Shown: positions 34,634 through 44,943, counted from the stretch's first letter. The stretch is DNA of 64,000 nt from Capnocytophaga sp. (GCF_030532915.1 NZ_JAUNKD010000001.1:62320-126319), one strand, 5' to 3'. A program made the numbers and translations. Notes: generated by a model from the letters alone, not told the origin.

Positions 34634-36295
34634 TTATCCTTTTGGAGTTTTATTTCGTTTTGAAGATTTTGAACCTACTCGGCTCATCGCATTTCTAAAT
34701 CCGATGTAGTCGGTAGCGATGTATTGCGGTAAATATCTTCGTTGTGAAGGGTCAATCCAGAAAACACGGTCTCTCCACGAACCTCCTTTGTACACACGAA
34801 CCTCGTCATCAATAAGAGTTGTACGCTCGTTTGATTTATCAAACTTACGATTGAGCCCCATTGAATCTTTTTCAATTTGGTGTTTCGGCGCGTTATACAT
34901 CGTGTTTCGGTAATCTTTTTCATCACCTTCTTGGCTTAATTCGTTTCGGCTACCGCGATAATCTCGCGATGAAGCTCTATCACCATCTAAGAAACTACGG
35001 TTATCGCTTCGTGTAAAGTTATAACGCAAATAGGTTTCGTTTTCGTCAACCGGCACGGTTGCCAAGTTTCCGGGAAGGTTACGCGCAATGATTTTTCCGT
35101 TGCTAAGCGTGTCATACTTAACGTTATCGGCAGTAACCACTACTTGCTTACCGTCTTCACCGATAGAGTGTTTCATATACACGTTACCACGATAGTAGTT
35201 AAAATCACTTTCATCACCATCAACAATGGGACGATAAACATCGGCTACCCACTCGGCTACGTTTCCTGCCATATCATACAACCCGAAATCATTGGGCGGA
35301 TAGGTTTTAACAGCCACGGTGATATCTCCTTTATCGTCAGACCAGCCGGCCAGCCCGCCGTAATCTCCCTTTCCTTGTTTGAAGTTAGCCAATTGGTCGC
35401 CTCGCGTAGCTCTTCGGGTTGAACGCGTATAAGCGCCGTCCCAAGGATATTTTTTTCGCCCGCGAATGTTATTGTACTCACGTATTCCGCTAAGTGATTT
35501 GGCCGCATACTCCCACTCTACTTCGGTAGGAAGTCTGTACTCAGGCATCAAAATACCGCTTGTATGTTTGGCATAGGTAGGCTCGCCTTCTTTGGTAACA
35601 GCTTTGGCTCCGGCAAACTCGCTTACTCTTCCTCCATATGAATTTGAAGGTGTATTCAAATAAGCATCGGTACTGAATGTACTTTCAGCATCTACTTGAT
35701 AACGTGTACCTTTATTCAAATATCCTGATTTTTCCAAAATGGCTTCGTTCACACGGTCGGTACGCCAAACGCTGAACTGAACGGCTTGCACCCAATTCAC
35801 TCCCACCACCGGATACTCGGCATACGCAGGATGACGCAAATAGTTGGTTACCATTGACTCGTTAAAGCCCAACGAACTTCTCCAAACCAACGTATCGGGA
35901 AGCGCTCCTACGTATATATTTCTATACTGCTCTTGGTCGGGCGGAAAAACTTGCTTCAACCAATCCAAGTACTCCATATACATTTTATTGGTAACCTCAG
36001 TTTCATCCATATAAAATGATTGTACGTGTTGTTGCGACGGAACGTTGTTCCACTCGTGCATCACGTTGTCTTGAACTTGTCCCATCGTAAAGGTTCCCCC
36101 TTCAATCATCACAAGCCCAGGCGCGGCTTCCTGCTCTTTAAAGTCAGTATTGTACTGAAAGCCACCCTCTTTTGAATTGATTTTCCATCCTGTTGCGTTT
36201 GAAATATTTTTATCGGATTTTTTTCCACAACTTGCCAAAAATAATCCTGAAAAAACGGTTACCGCAACAAAAATTTTAAATAAATTATTCTTCAT
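34634..36295 (-). CDS. gldJ: Gliding motility lipoprotein GldJ
   Basis: GldJ is an outer-membrane lipoprotein needed for gliding and the type IX secretion machinery in Flavobacteriia. The 553-residue form starts at the ATG at 36295, with a lipoprotein signal ending at C23 (GLFLASC). The domain is FGE-sulfatase-like: VMIEGGTFTMGQ, YMDETEVTNKMYMEYLDWL, the central YRLPTEVEWEYAAKS, and DFGLYDMAGNVAEWVADVY. Insertions make it longer than GldK, and the ending YIATDYIGFRNAMSRVG plus a basic tail fit GldJ. It is followed by murF. The upstream frame extension lacks support. Confidence 0.9.
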   Translation of the reverse strand: MKNNLFKIFVAVTVFSGLFLASCGKKSDKNISNATGWKINSKEGGFQYNTDFKEQEAAPGLVMIEGGTFTMGQVQDNVMHEWNNVPSQQHVQSFYMDETEVTNKMYMEYLDWLKQVFPPDQEQYRNIYVGALPDTLVWRSSLGFNESMVTNYLRHPAYAEYPVVGVNWVQAVQFSVWRTDRVNEAILEKSGYLNKGTRYQVDAESTFSTDAYLNTPSNSYGGRVSEFAGAKAVTKEGEPTYAKHTSGILMPEYRLPTEVEWEYAAKSLSGIREYNNIRGRKKYPWDGAYTRSTRRATRGDQLANFKQGKGDYGGLAGWSDDKGDITVAVKTYPPNDFGLYDMAGNVAEWVADVYRPIVDGDESDFNYYRGNVYMKHSIGEDGKQVVVTADNVKYDTLSNGKIIARNLPGNLATVPVDENETYLRYNFTRSDNRSFLDGDRASSRDYRGSRNELSQEGDEKDYRNTMYNAPKHQIEKDSMGLNRKFDKSNERTTLIDDEVRVYKGGSWRDRVFWIDPSQRRYLPQYIATDYIGFRNAMSRVGSKSSKRNKTPKG

Positions 36296-36623
36296 AGTAA
36301 ACCTATTGTTAGCATAAAAATTTCGGGTGCAAGATAGCAAAACTTTCCATAATAAAACTACACCCTAATAATATTTTAACGCTATTCTATGAAAAGCAAA
36401 AAAACAAAATACGTATAAATCACTAAATAACAGACAAATAACATAACAACCCCATAAAAATATTAAAGAAATTTTAATATGATTTTATAAAAAAAATTAA
36501 CATTTTCAATAGCATTTTTACACCAAAATCACCGCAAAAATAGCCTTGATTTTGAAAAAAACTTGGGATTTATAACCTTTTTCTCAAATTAATTTAATTA
36601 ATTTGCAAAAAAATGAAGCTGCG
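36296..36623. other. 328-nt AT-rich divergent region between gldJ and the CBS gene
   Basis: It should hold both promoters. An imperfect TATCTTGC-type site lies just upstream of gldJ on the minus strand and TAATTTG lies at 36599-36605 on the plus strand, each one base off the consensus. No other feature is seen. Confidence 0.4.
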
Positions 36624-37280
36624 ATGTCAATTCACAATTCTTTAAAAACCGATTTAATCACCGTTACGCCGTCTTCTTTGGTAAGCGAGGTGAAAATGCT
36701 GTTTGAAACGAGGCATCTTTCGCACGTTCCGGTGCTTGATGGCACATATTTTTTAGGAATGTTATCCAAAGAAACGGTTTTTTCTGCCGAAAATAACGAA
36801 AACATAGCCGATTTGCATTACGAAATTGATGTGTTTTTTGCTCATAGCTATATGCAATGGGAAGAAGTGATGGAACTTTTTGTGAAACACGACAGCAACA
36901 TAATTCCGGTATTGGACGGGAATAACAACTATGTAGGTTATTATCAGTTAGTTGATTTTATCCATTTGTTTGCCGACACGCCTTTTTTAAAAGAAACGGG
37001 AAATTTTATCGTGCTTGAAAAAAATCAAGATGCCTATTCGTTTAGTGAAATTACCCAAATTGTGGAATCAAACCGCGCTAAATCGTTGGGGATTTTCGTT
37101 TCGGACTATGCCAACGGAAAAGTGCGCATTGCACTGAAAATCAACACACAATCATTGAGTGAAATTTTGCAAACTTTCCGCCGATACGGATACACCATTT
37201 TGCTGGATAAGAAAGACGACCTTTATTTGCAGGAACTCAAAGAAAAATCAGCCTATTTCGATAAATTTTTAAGCATCTAA
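36624..37280 (+). CDS. CBS domain protein
   Basis: The 218-residue cytoplasmic protein has two CBS motifs (HLSHVPVLDGTYFLGML and DSNIIPVLDGNNNYVGYYQL) that form a Bateman pair, which often binds adenosine nucleotides. The C-terminal 80 residues have an ACT-like alpha-beta pattern. The gene sits 27 nt upstream of nadK, an order conserved in Flavobacteriia, so it may sense nucleotide state for that pathway. I chose the ATG at 36624; a TTG at 36603 lies within the likely promoter. Confidence 0.85.
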   Translation: MSIHNSLKTDLITVTPSSLVSEVKMLFETRHLSHVPVLDGTYFLGMLSKETVFSAENNENIADLHYEIDVFFAHSYMQWEEVMELFVKHDSNIIPVLDGNNNYVGYYQLVDFIHLFADTPFLKETGNFIVLEKNQDAYSFSEITQIVESNRAKSLGIFVSDYANGKVRIALKINTQSLSEILQTFRRYGYTILLDKKDDLYLQELKEKSAYFDKFLSI

Positions 37281-37307
37281 TAAACAAGAACTTAGTCGCC
37301 AATTTGT

Positions 37308-38207
37308 ATGAAAATTGCCATTTACGCCCAACAGTATTCCGAAAGCTACCGAAAAGTGCTTGCTGACTTGCACGCAAACTTTCAAAGTGGCGACACCATA
37401 TATATAGAACAACATTTTCTGGAAGAACTAAAAACTAAACTTCCTGAGTATGAAAACGTTCGCTCATTTTCCAAATTTTCAGACCTTGACCCGTCGTTCG
37501 ATGTGATGCTTACCATTGGTGGCGACGGGACGATTTTGCGCGCCATTACCTTTGTTCGGAATTTAAATATTCCTATTTTGGGGATAAACGTGGGGCGACT
37601 GGGTTTTTTGGCAATGGCACAAAAGGACGAGATAAAACACACCTTGCAACTGTTGCGCTCAAAAGCCTACAACATATCTGAACGCTCTGTTATTGAAATA
37701 ATTACAAGCAATGAGCGGCAAGCCATCAGCGATATTAATTTTGCCCTAAATGAAATTACCGTTACCCGAAAAAATACGGCTTCGATGATTACCATCAACA
37801 CCGAACTAAACGGCGAATTTTTAACCTCATACTGGGCTGACGGACTGATTATATCAACTCCCACGGGTTCAACGGGTTACTCGCTGAGTTGTGGCGGTCC
37901 TGTCATCACACCCGAGTCAAAAAACTTTGTCATCACGCCCATTGCCCCGCATAACTTAAACGCCCGACCTTTGGTCATTTCCGATGACACCGAAATCAAA
38001 CTCACCGTTTCGGGGCGGGAAAAAAAATATTTCGTGTCGCTCGATTCACGCATCGAAACCCTGTCCAACAAAACTGCCATCATCGTGCGCAAAGCCGATT
38101 TTTCAATTAAAATGATACGGCTTGAAAACGAAAGCTTTATTAAAACACTCAGAAACAAACTTTTATGGGGCGAAGACAATCGTAACCGCCCCAATAACCC
38201 GCAATGA
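37308..38207 (+). CDS. nadK: NAD kinase
   Basis: NadK phosphorylates NAD to NADP. The 299-residue protein has the GGDGTILRA motif (about 68-76) with the catalytic aspartate, the NE motif in FALNEITVTR, and the downstream STPTGSTGYSLSCGGP signature. The end of the gene overlaps the following small gene by an ATGA, so translation is coupled. Confidence 0.95.
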   Translation: MKIAIYAQQYSESYRKVLADLHANFQSGDTIYIEQHFLEELKTKLPEYENVRSFSKFSDLDPSFDVMLTIGGDGTILRAITFVRNLNIPILGINVGRLGFLAMAQKDEIKHTLQLLRSKAYNISERSVIEIITSNERQAISDINFALNEITVTRKNTASMITINTELNGEFLTSYWADGLIISTPTGSTGYSLSCGGPVITPESKNFVITPIAPHNLNARPLVISDDTEIKLTVSGREKKYFVSLDSRIETLSNKTAIIVRKADFSIKMIRLENESFIKTLRNKLLWGEDNRNRPNNPQ

Positions 38208-38521
38208 TTTTAAATATGCTTGAAAAACTAAAAAAACGCTGGAACGTAACATCAAACACACAACTTTGGCTTATTTTGCTTACTTTTACCATCACGGGTT
38301 CGCTTTCGGCAAAAGTATCACGTCCATTCTGTGATTATATCGGACTGGATTTCAACAACTTAAATCCCGTTTTAGCTTGGATTTTACGCTTGCTCATCAT
38401 CTTGCCCATCTATCAACTTATCTTGCTGATTGTAGGGAGTTTACTGGGACAATTTCGTTTTTTCTGGGCTTTTGAAAAGAAAATGTTGGGCATCCGCCCC
38501 AAGAAAAAAGAACATAGTTAA
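38204..38521 (+). CDS. DUF6787 family membrane protein
   Basis: The 105-residue protein has two hydrophobic segments (about 17-37 and 60-83) and a basic tail. It overlaps the nadK stop with ATGA; an in-frame ATG at 38216 is another possible start. Proteins like this often follow nadK or neighbouring genes in Bacteroidota and are grouped as DUF6787. The function is unknown. Confidence 0.8.
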   Translation: MILNMLEKLKKRWNVTSNTQLWLILLTFTITGSLSAKVSRPFCDYIGLDFNNLNPVLAWILRLLIILPIYQLILLIVGSLLGQFRFFWAFEKKMLGIRPKKKEHS

Positions 38522-38557
38522 TCATCATAAAACAATTAATTTTAACATCGTTATTCA

Positions 38558-40708
38558 ATGAAAAAATATGCATTATTTTTACTGACAATCAGCAACTTGC
38601 TTCTGTGGGGGCAAGAGAAAAAAATTTCTATTCAAGATGCCGTTTTCGGATATTATGCCGACCCAAGCACCGAACAAGGCTACAAACTTTTGTATCCCGA
38701 AAACTTGTACGGCTTGCAATGGATTGACAACACGCATCAATACGTTTACAGCAATCGGTCGTCTTTTGAAATATTTTCGGCTGACGGACAGAAAGTTAGA
38801 TCCGTAACCGGGCAAGAAATGGTTGGTGTTTATCCGCAATTGCAGTATCTTCCCTCGCTTACACACATTAACGAACGGGAAATGGTTTTTGAACTGAATG
38901 ACGGTTTTCATATTTATGACTACCTAAATAACAAGAACTTACGCTCTATTTCTGTTCCGAAAGAAGCCGAGAATAAAGACTATAACAAAAAACGCCAATT
39001 CGTTGCCTACACCGTTGAGAACAACCTTTTTGTAACGATGAACGGCGAGGATATTGCCGTTACCAATAACGCCGATGCCAATATTGTGGCAGGGAAAGCC
39101 ATTCATCGCAGTGAATTTGGCATCAAAAAAGGTACGTTTTGGTCGCCCAAAGGAAATTTTTTGGCGTTTTATCAAAAAGATGAAACCTACGTAACCGATT
39201 ATCCGTTGGTGGACATCAACACCGTTCCGGCTACTTCAAAAATTATAAAATACCCGATGGCAGGGCAAAAAAGTGAGCGGGCTTCTATCGGTATTTTTGA
39301 CACTAAAACAAAGAAAACCATTTATTTAGACATCAACACCGATGACGAGCATTACCTGACCAACCTCTCGTGGACACCCGACGAGCAATACGTTTTGGTA
39401 GCCGAAATAAATCGTGATCAAAACCATTACTGGGTGAACCGATACGATGTTATGACCGGAAAAAAAGTAAATACGCTTTTTGAAGAAAAAAACAGCAAAT
39501 GGGTTGAACCTGAACACGGTGCATTTTTCTTACCCAACAAAAAAGACGAATTTTTATGGTTGAGTGAACGCAACGGATTTACCAACATCTATCACTATAA
39601 CCTAAGCGGAAAACTTATCAAGCAACTCACTAATTTTAAGTGGGTTGTACAGGACATTTTAGGTTTTGATACCAAAGGAAAATACGTTTTTATTTCAGGA
39701 ACAGGTCCTGATCCGCGCGAAACGCATACCTATAAAATTGAAATCAACCGACCTAAAAAAATAACCCAATTAACCCCCGTTGCCGGCACGCACCAAACGC
39801 AACTTTCACACGATGGTAAGTTTTTAATCGATGCGTACAGTAGCGTTACCATTCCCAATGTTATTGACATTGCAAACACTGAATCCAACTGGCGAAAAAA
39901 TATCCTAACGGCAAAAAATCCGCTTAACGGAATTGCCGTAGGAACCACTGAACTCATTGAAATAAAAGCCGATAACGGAACTACATTGTACGGGAAAATT
40001 CACAAACCCGAGAATTTCAATCCCGCCCGAAAATATCCCGTTTTGGTGTACGTCTACGGTGGGCCACACGCACAATTGGTTACCAATTCGTGGTTAGGCG
40101 GCTCATATCTTTGGCAACCTATTTTTGCTGAAAATGAAAATTATATCGTTTTTACCCTTGACAATCAAGGAAGTGCCAATCGCGGATTTGCCTTTGAAAG
40201 CATCATTCACCGGCAGCTTGGCGATACGGAAATAGCCGACCAACTCAAAGGCATTGAATACGTAAAATCACTACAATATGTTGATAGGTCAAGAATCGCC
40301 GTTCACGGCTGGAGTTTTGGCGGTTTTATGGCTTCAAGCCTGATGTTGCGCCACCCCGATGTGTTTACTACCGCTGTGGCGGGAGGCGCCGTTACCGATT
40401 GGAAATTTTATGAAATTATGTACGGCGAACGTTATATGGACACCCCCGAAAGCAATCCGGAAGGCTATGAAAACAGTCGTGTGGGCAAATATCTTAACAA
40501 CCTGAAAGGCAAACTTTTATTCATTCACGGAAGTATTGATGATGTGGTAGTGCCGCAACACGCGCTGAGCCTCATCCAAGAATCTATTTCCAAAAAACTA
40601 CTGGTTGATTTTTCACTTTACCCGATGCACGCTCACAACGTGGGTGGGCAAGACCGAGCTAACTTAATTATCCGTATTTTGGAATACATAAAGGCAAACA
40701 ATCATTAA
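38558..40708 (+). CDS. S9 family prolyl dipeptidyl peptidase (DPP IV type)
   Basis: The exported 716-residue enzyme has a signal peptide ending near WGQ (residue 19), an eight-bladed propeller and an alpha/beta-hydrolase domain. The catalytic serine is S586 in GWSFGGF; the aspartate is D661 or D662 in SIDDVV; the histidine is H693 in MHAHN. DPP IV enzymes remove X-Pro dipeptides and, in oral Bacteroidota, are linked to use of host proteins. A double-glutamate motif is less clear in the propeller. A terminator follows. Confidence 0.92.
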   Translation: MKKYALFLLTISNLLLWGQEKKISIQDAVFGYYADPSTEQGYKLLYPENLYGLQWIDNTHQYVYSNRSSFEIFSADGQKVRSVTGQEMVGVYPQLQYLPSLTHINEREMVFELNDGFHIYDYLNNKNLRSISVPKEAENKDYNKKRQFVAYTVENNLFVTMNGEDIAVTNNADANIVAGKAIHRSEFGIKKGTFWSPKGNFLAFYQKDETYVTDYPLVDINTVPATSKIIKYPMAGQKSERASIGIFDTKTKKTIYLDINTDDEHYLTNLSWTPDEQYVLVAEINRDQNHYWVNRYDVMTGKKVNTLFEEKNSKWVEPEHGAFFLPNKKDEFLWLSERNGFTNIYHYNLSGKLIKQLTNFKWVVQDILGFDTKGKYVFISGTGPDPRETHTYKIEINRPKKITQLTPVAGTHQTQLSHDGKFLIDAYSSVTIPNVIDIANTESNWRKNILTAKNPLNGIAVGTTELIEIKADNGTTLYGKIHKPENFNPARKYPVLVYVYGGPHAQLVTNSWLGGSYLWQPIFAENENYIVFTLDNQGSANRGFAFESIIHRQLGDTEIADQLKGIEYVKSLQYVDRSRIAVHGWSFGGFMASSLMLRHPDVFTTAVAGGAVTDWKFYEIMYGERYMDTPESNPEGYENSRVGKYLNNLKGKLLFIHGSIDDVVVPQHALSLIQESISKKLLVDFSLYPMHAHNVGGQDRANLIIRILEYIKANNH

Positions 40709-40731
40709 ATTTTAAATCCGTATCAAAAAGA

Positions 40732-40770
40732 AATATCCGTTTTGTTTTCCACAAACGGATATTTTTTTTG
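40732..40770 (+). terminator. Terminator after the DPP IV gene
   Basis: AATATCCGTTT pairs with AAACGGATATT around a short loop and is followed by eight T. Confidence 0.85.
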
Positions 40771-40999
40771 CAATAAAATCATCGAATAATTTCTTAAAAA
40801 AATCAAAAAAATAGGTATTGGTTATTTTTGTGTTTTTCATTGTTATCATCAAATTCTATTCCGAAAAAACAGCTAAAAATTATTAAAATAGTAAATTTAC
40901 AACAGCTCAAAACTTTAAAGACAAAAAACACGAAAGTAAAAAATCGCAAACAGAAAAAAATATCTCAACAAAAAATAGGATTATTCCAAAAAAAATTTA

Positions 41000-41007
41000 T
41001 ATCTTTG
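41000..41007 (+). promoter_or_regulatory. -7 element of the 40-residue membrane gene
   Basis: TATCTTTG lies 56 nt upstream of the ATG at 41064. Confidence 0.5.
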
Positions 41008-41063
41008 GCAAAAGATAAGTGGTTAGCGCCTCTTAACTTACTTGTAACCTAAAATTTTCAGAT

Positions 41064-41186
41064 ATGGAAGAGATAAAGAAAATGATTCACACGAATCTGA
41101 ATGTGATTTTGATACTCTGCCTGATGGCTCTTTTAATAGGGACGCTCATCGGTGTGTACGTCGCCCATAACGGGTTTGCTTGGTAA
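41064..41186 (+). CDS. Small single-span membrane protein, 40 residues
   Basis: A short open frame starting ATG GAA GAG encodes MEEIKKMIHT, then about 23 mostly hydrophobic residues (NVILILCLMALLIGTLIGVYVA), and ends HNGFAW. This is the topology of a single-span membrane peptide with a charged N-terminus. A consensus -7 element lies upstream and a terminator 100 nt downstream, so it looks like its own transcription unit. No homologue is recognised. Confidence 0.55.
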   Translation: MEEIKKMIHTNLNVILILCLMALLIGTLIGVYVAHNGFAW

Positions 41187-41285
41187 AACAGGGTCAATCA
41201 ACAAAAGTAATTAGTAAAACACAAAACAGTTAGCTCCTCATCACAAAAAAAGACGAGGTGCTGAATTGTGTACGAACAAAAATGA

Positions 41286-41322
41286 ATTTCCGTTACGATT
41301 TTTATTGTAACGGATTTTTTTG
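41286..41322 (+). terminator. Terminator of the small membrane gene
   Basis: TCCGTTAC and GTAACGGA form an 8-bp stem around a T-rich loop, followed by seven T. Confidence 0.75.
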
Positions 41323-41420
41323 TGTACTTTTTCTTTCAAGCCCTAACTAAAACTTCTTCTCACAGGCTCAAAAACACAACGTTTATAGCTAATTCAATTT
41401 AAATTGTCGCTCTATACAAT

Positions 41421-41530
41421 CCTCCTTTGAAGGAGAAAGCCTGCGAAAGCAGGATGTGTGAGGCAAGTACAGGGAAGATATCTTTTTAAAATTTACATTT
41501 CCCTACCCCCTTCAAAAGGGGAATTAGGAC
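41421..41530. repeat. Degenerate palindromic intergenic repeat
   Basis: The segment has small hairpins (CTCCTTTGAAGGAG and GCCTGCGAAAGCAGG) and, 60 nt on, CCCCCTTCAAAAGGGG. Its composition recalls the element at 9004-9036. Confidence 0.5.
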
Positions 41531-41705
41531 AATAAACAATCTTGGGTTAGTTACATTTAAAAAATATAGCCAACAAAAAGAAAAATTTACATAAAAACAT
41601 TCTGATTTTCCGCTATACACATACACTACATAACATCAAACATCATTTTTTAGAAATTATTTCTTTCCTAAAGTTAATATTAAGTTTTGTTTTTATTTCT
41701 AAAAT

Positions 41706-41736
41706 TTGTGTTTTCATTTAATATTTCGTACTTTTG
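41706..41736 (+). promoter_or_regulatory. Promoter of the SusC-SusD-GH18 operon
   Basis: TTG at 41706-41708 and TACTTTTG at 41729-41736 are 20 nt apart, a full consensus match. The leader to the ATG is about 90 nt. Confidence 0.6.
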
Positions 41737-41832
41737 TATCATATTTACTTTACTTTATTTCAAAGTAGCTAAACAGAAAATCTTTAATTAGGTATAAAAA
41801 ATAAGTTACAAATAATAAAAATCAACTGAACT

Positions 41833-44800
41833 ATGGTAAATTCATCAGTAGAATTTAAATGGAAAGAAGTAAAATGGGTTGCACTTATCTTATTTTCATT
41901 TAGTTTCTGGACAAATTCAGCTTTCAGCAAATCTGAAAGTTTACGGAACGATGCTTGGCACAATGTCAAACAGCAGCAAACCAAAAAGGCAGCGGGCTTG
42001 ATTACCGATTCGGCAGGAGTCCCTTTGATGGGGGTCAATATTGTGGTCAAAGGAACCAACATTGGGGTGGTTTCTGATTTTGACGGAAAATTTGAGATTC
42101 ATATGCCTTCCGACAAAAACGAATTGATTTTTTCATACATCGGCTTCAAAGAACAAACCTTACAGGTAACAGAATCTCGTAATGACATAACGATTGTACT
42201 GCAAGAACAAGCACAAGAGTTGGAGCAAGTTGTGGTTACGGCTTTGGGTATCAAACGTGAAGAAAAAGCTCTGAGCTACAATGTGCAACAAGTAAAAACC
42301 GAAGAACTAAACAAAATTAAAAACGCCAATTTTGTAAACAGCCTAAGCGGCAAGGTTGCCGGAGTAAGCATAAACAAAAGTGCTTCGGGAGTTGGTGGAG
42401 CAACGCGTGTTGTGATGCGTGGCGAAAAATCAATTGAAGGGAACAATGCCGTTTTATACGTAGTGGATGGCATTCCACTTTTTAACACCAAAATAGGCGA
42501 TGATAGTGGCATCAAAGGCGAAGGAAAAGTGGGCAGTGAAGGCATTGCCGATTTTAATCCGGAAGACATTGAAAGCATTTCGATTTTAAGCGGGCCTTCG
42601 GCAGCAGCCCTTTATGGCAGCAGTGCGGCAAACGGTGTTATCTTAATCAATACAAAAAAAGGAAAAGAGGGTAAATTACAAATAACTTACTCAACCTCAG
42701 CAGAATTTAGTCAGCCTTTTATCTTGCCTAAATTTCAAAACACATACGCAAACAGAAAAGGTGAATACGCCAGTTGGGGAGATAAATTAGCCACCCCGAG
42801 CAGTTATGACCCTGCCAAAGATTTCTTCCTCACGGGAGCGAACTACATCAACTCCCTCACCTTATCAACCGGCACGCAACAAAATCAAACATTTGCTTCA
42901 GTGGCCTCAACAAATTCTGCCGGTATTGTACCCAACAACACCTACGACCGATTCAACGTCACTATCCGAAATACATCTACATTTTTCAATGACAAAGTAC
43001 AGCTGGATTTAGGGGCTTCATACATCAAGCAAAAAGACCAAAATATGGTTTCACAAGGTGAGTACTGGAACCCCATCGTTGCCGCCTACTTGTACCCAAG
43101 AGGAGAGGATTTTGAGAAAATAAAAACTTTTGAACGATATGACCTCAACAGGAATCTTCCTGTGCAATATTGGCCTATTAACGAGGGGGTCTTTGCACCT
43201 CAAAATCCGTATTGGACAGCTTACCGAAACTTAGCACTGAACAACAAAGATCGTTTTGTGTTCAATGCCGGCTTAACCTACAAAATTGCGGACTGGTTTA
43301 ACATTGCTGCACGAGTGCGTACCGACAGGTCATATATTGGTTTTGAACGAAAATTATATGCCTCTTCCGATGAAAAATTTGCAAAATCAAAAGGTCGTTA
43401 TGATTATTCCGAATTTAAAGACTATCAATTGTACTCAGATGTCATCGCTACGATTAATCGGCGTTTTGATGAGTTTGGCTATTCGATTAATGCCGGCGGT
43501 AGTTTTTCTGATTATGAAGCTGTTGAACGAGGATATGGCGGCAATTTACTATTGGTTCCGAATTTGTTTTCCATCCAAAACATAAATCCTTCGGAAGGAA
43601 AAATTTCAGAAGACAAAGGCGATGCCGCTAAACGAAACGTGGCGGTTTTTGCCAACTTAGAATTCGGATACAAAAATATGCTTTTTTTGACTTTCACAGG
43701 GCGCAATGAATGGGATTCACGTTTGGTAAATTCAGCCGAAGAGTCATATTTTTATCCGTCAATGGGTGTTTCGGCAATTCTTTCAGAAATGATTAAAATG
43801 CCTGAATTTATATCTTTCTTAAAAGTGCGAAATTCATACACTGAGGTAGCCTCTCCAATTGCGTGGTCAGGCAGAACACCCGGAACCATCACGCAAAAAA
43901 TAAAAGGTGGTGTTTTACAGCCGGATGACATATACCCATATTCTGATTTTAAAGCCGAACGCACACGCTCGTTTGAATGGGGTTTGAACACCCGATTTTT
44001 GAGGAATTTTTCGCTTGACATAACATATTACCTTTCAAATACATACAATCAAACATTCAAAGCCTCACTTCCGGAAAGTACCGGATTTAAAGAAATTTAT
44101 TTACAAGCCGGAAATGTACAAAACCAAGGTATTGAAATGAGTTTGGGCTATCGTAAAGAATTCAATGATTTTAGCGTAAGCTCTTCGGTTTCATTTACGC
44201 ACAACAAAAATGAAATCAAAGAAATGGTCAAAAATTACAAACATAGCATCAGCCCTAATCCATTCAACATAAGCGAAGTAAGCAAAGACAATGGCAGAAC
44301 TATTCTCAAAGAAGGAGGAAGTATCAGTGACATTTACGCTTCCAAATTTTTGAAGAAAGACAATCAAGGGTTCATTTACATTCCTGAAAGTGGTGAATTA
44401 AGTTTGGAAAACACCCCTCCGGTGTTGTTAGGCAAAACAACCCCCGATTACACTATCGGATGGAGCAACTCATTCAGATACAAAAATTTTAGCCTAAACC
44501 TTTTAATCAGCGGGCGTTTTGGCGGTGTTGTTACCTCTTCCACACAGGCTGTTCTTAACAGATTTGGCGTGTCAGAAACATCAGCCCTTGCAAGAGATAA
44601 CGGAGGCGTTATACTGGGCAGCCAAGGAAAATACGACGCCAAAAAATATTATGAACTTATAGGAAGTGGAGAAACCGCGCTGGCAGGATATTACACATAC
44701 GATGCTACAAACATACGCCTACAAGAAGCTTCTTTGAGTTTTACCTTCCCTAAAAATTGGTTCCAAAACAAAATAAACGAACTAACCGTTTCTTTAATAT

Positions 44801-44943
44801 CCAGCAACCTTTGGATGATTTACAACAAAGCTCCTTTTGACCCCGAACTAACGCCTTCAACTGCAACATACGGGCAAGGAAATGATTATTTTATGCAACC
44901 AAGTTTACAAAGCCTTGGTTTTAGTCTCAAAGTAAAATTATAA
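41833..44943 (+). CDS. SusC/RagA-type TonB-dependent transporter
   Basis: The 1036-residue outer-membrane transporter begins with a signal-anchor-like segment (about 14-32), a carboxypeptidase-regulatory-like domain (AAGLITDSAGVPLMGVNIVVKGTNIG), a TonB-box-like motif (QVVVTALGIKREEKAL), then the plug with LSGKVAGVSINKS and VVDGIPLFN and a 22-stranded barrel ending in LGFSLKVKL. It pairs with the SusD protein 5 nt downstream and probably imports glycans freed by the GH18 enzyme. The operon is comparable to gpdC of Capnocytophaga canimorsus. Confidence 0.93.
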   Translation: MVNSSVEFKWKEVKWVALILFSFSFWTNSAFSKSESLRNDAWHNVKQQQTKKAAGLITDSAGVPLMGVNIVVKGTNIGVVSDFDGKFEIHMPSDKNELIFSYIGFKEQTLQVTESRNDITIVLQEQAQELEQVVVTALGIKREEKALSYNVQQVKTEELNKIKNANFVNSLSGKVAGVSINKSASGVGGATRVVMRGEKSIEGNNAVLYVVDGIPLFNTKIGDDSGIKGEGKVGSEGIADFNPEDIESISILSGPSAAALYGSSAANGVILINTKKGKEGKLQITYSTSAEFSQPFILPKFQNTYANRKGEYASWGDKLATPSSYDPAKDFFLTGANYINSLTLSTGTQQNQTFASVASTNSAGIVPNNTYDRFNVTIRNTSTFFNDKVQLDLGASYIKQKDQNMVSQGEYWNPIVAAYLYPRGEDFEKIKTFERYDLNRNLPVQYWPINEGVFAPQNPYWTAYRNLALNNKDRFVFNAGLTYKIADWFNIAARVRTDRSYIGFERKLYASSDEKFAKSKGRYDYSEFKDYQLYSDVIATINRRFDEFGYSINAGGSFSDYEAVERGYGGNLLLVPNLFSIQNINPSEGKISEDKGDAAKRNVAVFANLEFGYKNMLFLTFTGRNEWDSRLVNSAEESYFYPSMGVSAILSEMIKMPEFISFLKVRNSYTEVASPIAWSGRTPGTITQKIKGGVLQPDDIYPYSDFKAERTRSFEWGLNTRFLRNFSLDITYYLSNTYNQTFKASLPESTGFKEIYLQAGNVQNQGIEMSLGYRKEFNDFSVSSSVSFTHNKNEIKEMVKNYKHSISPNPFNISEVSKDNGRTILKEGGSISDIYASKFLKKDNQGFIYIPESGELSLENTPPVLLGKTTPDYTIGWSNSFRYKNFSLNLLISGRFGGVVTSSTQAVLNRFGVSETSALARDNGGVILGSQGKYDAKKYYELIGSGETALAGYYTYDATNIRLQEASLSFTFPKNWFQNKINELTVSLISSNLWMIYNKAPFDPELTPSTATYGQGNDYFMQPSLQSLGFSLKVKL

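Larger units (their letters stand above)
40709..41063. other. 355-nt gap between the DPP IV gene and the 40-residue membrane gene
   Basis: It contains the DPP IV terminator and two -7-like sites (40823-40830 and 41000-41007) that point to the small gene. A 74-codon frame here is lysine-rich and AT-driven and is not supported as coding. Confidence 0.5.
41187..41832. other. 646-nt gap before the SusC operon
   Basis: It holds a terminator (41286-41322), a degenerate palindromic repeat (41421-41530), AT-rich sequence and the SusC promoter. No coding sequence is recognised. Confidence 0.6.

Noticed and set aside
40828..41052. 74-codon lysine-rich frame
   Set aside because: Its composition follows A/T runs, and it overlaps the promoter of the small membrane gene.
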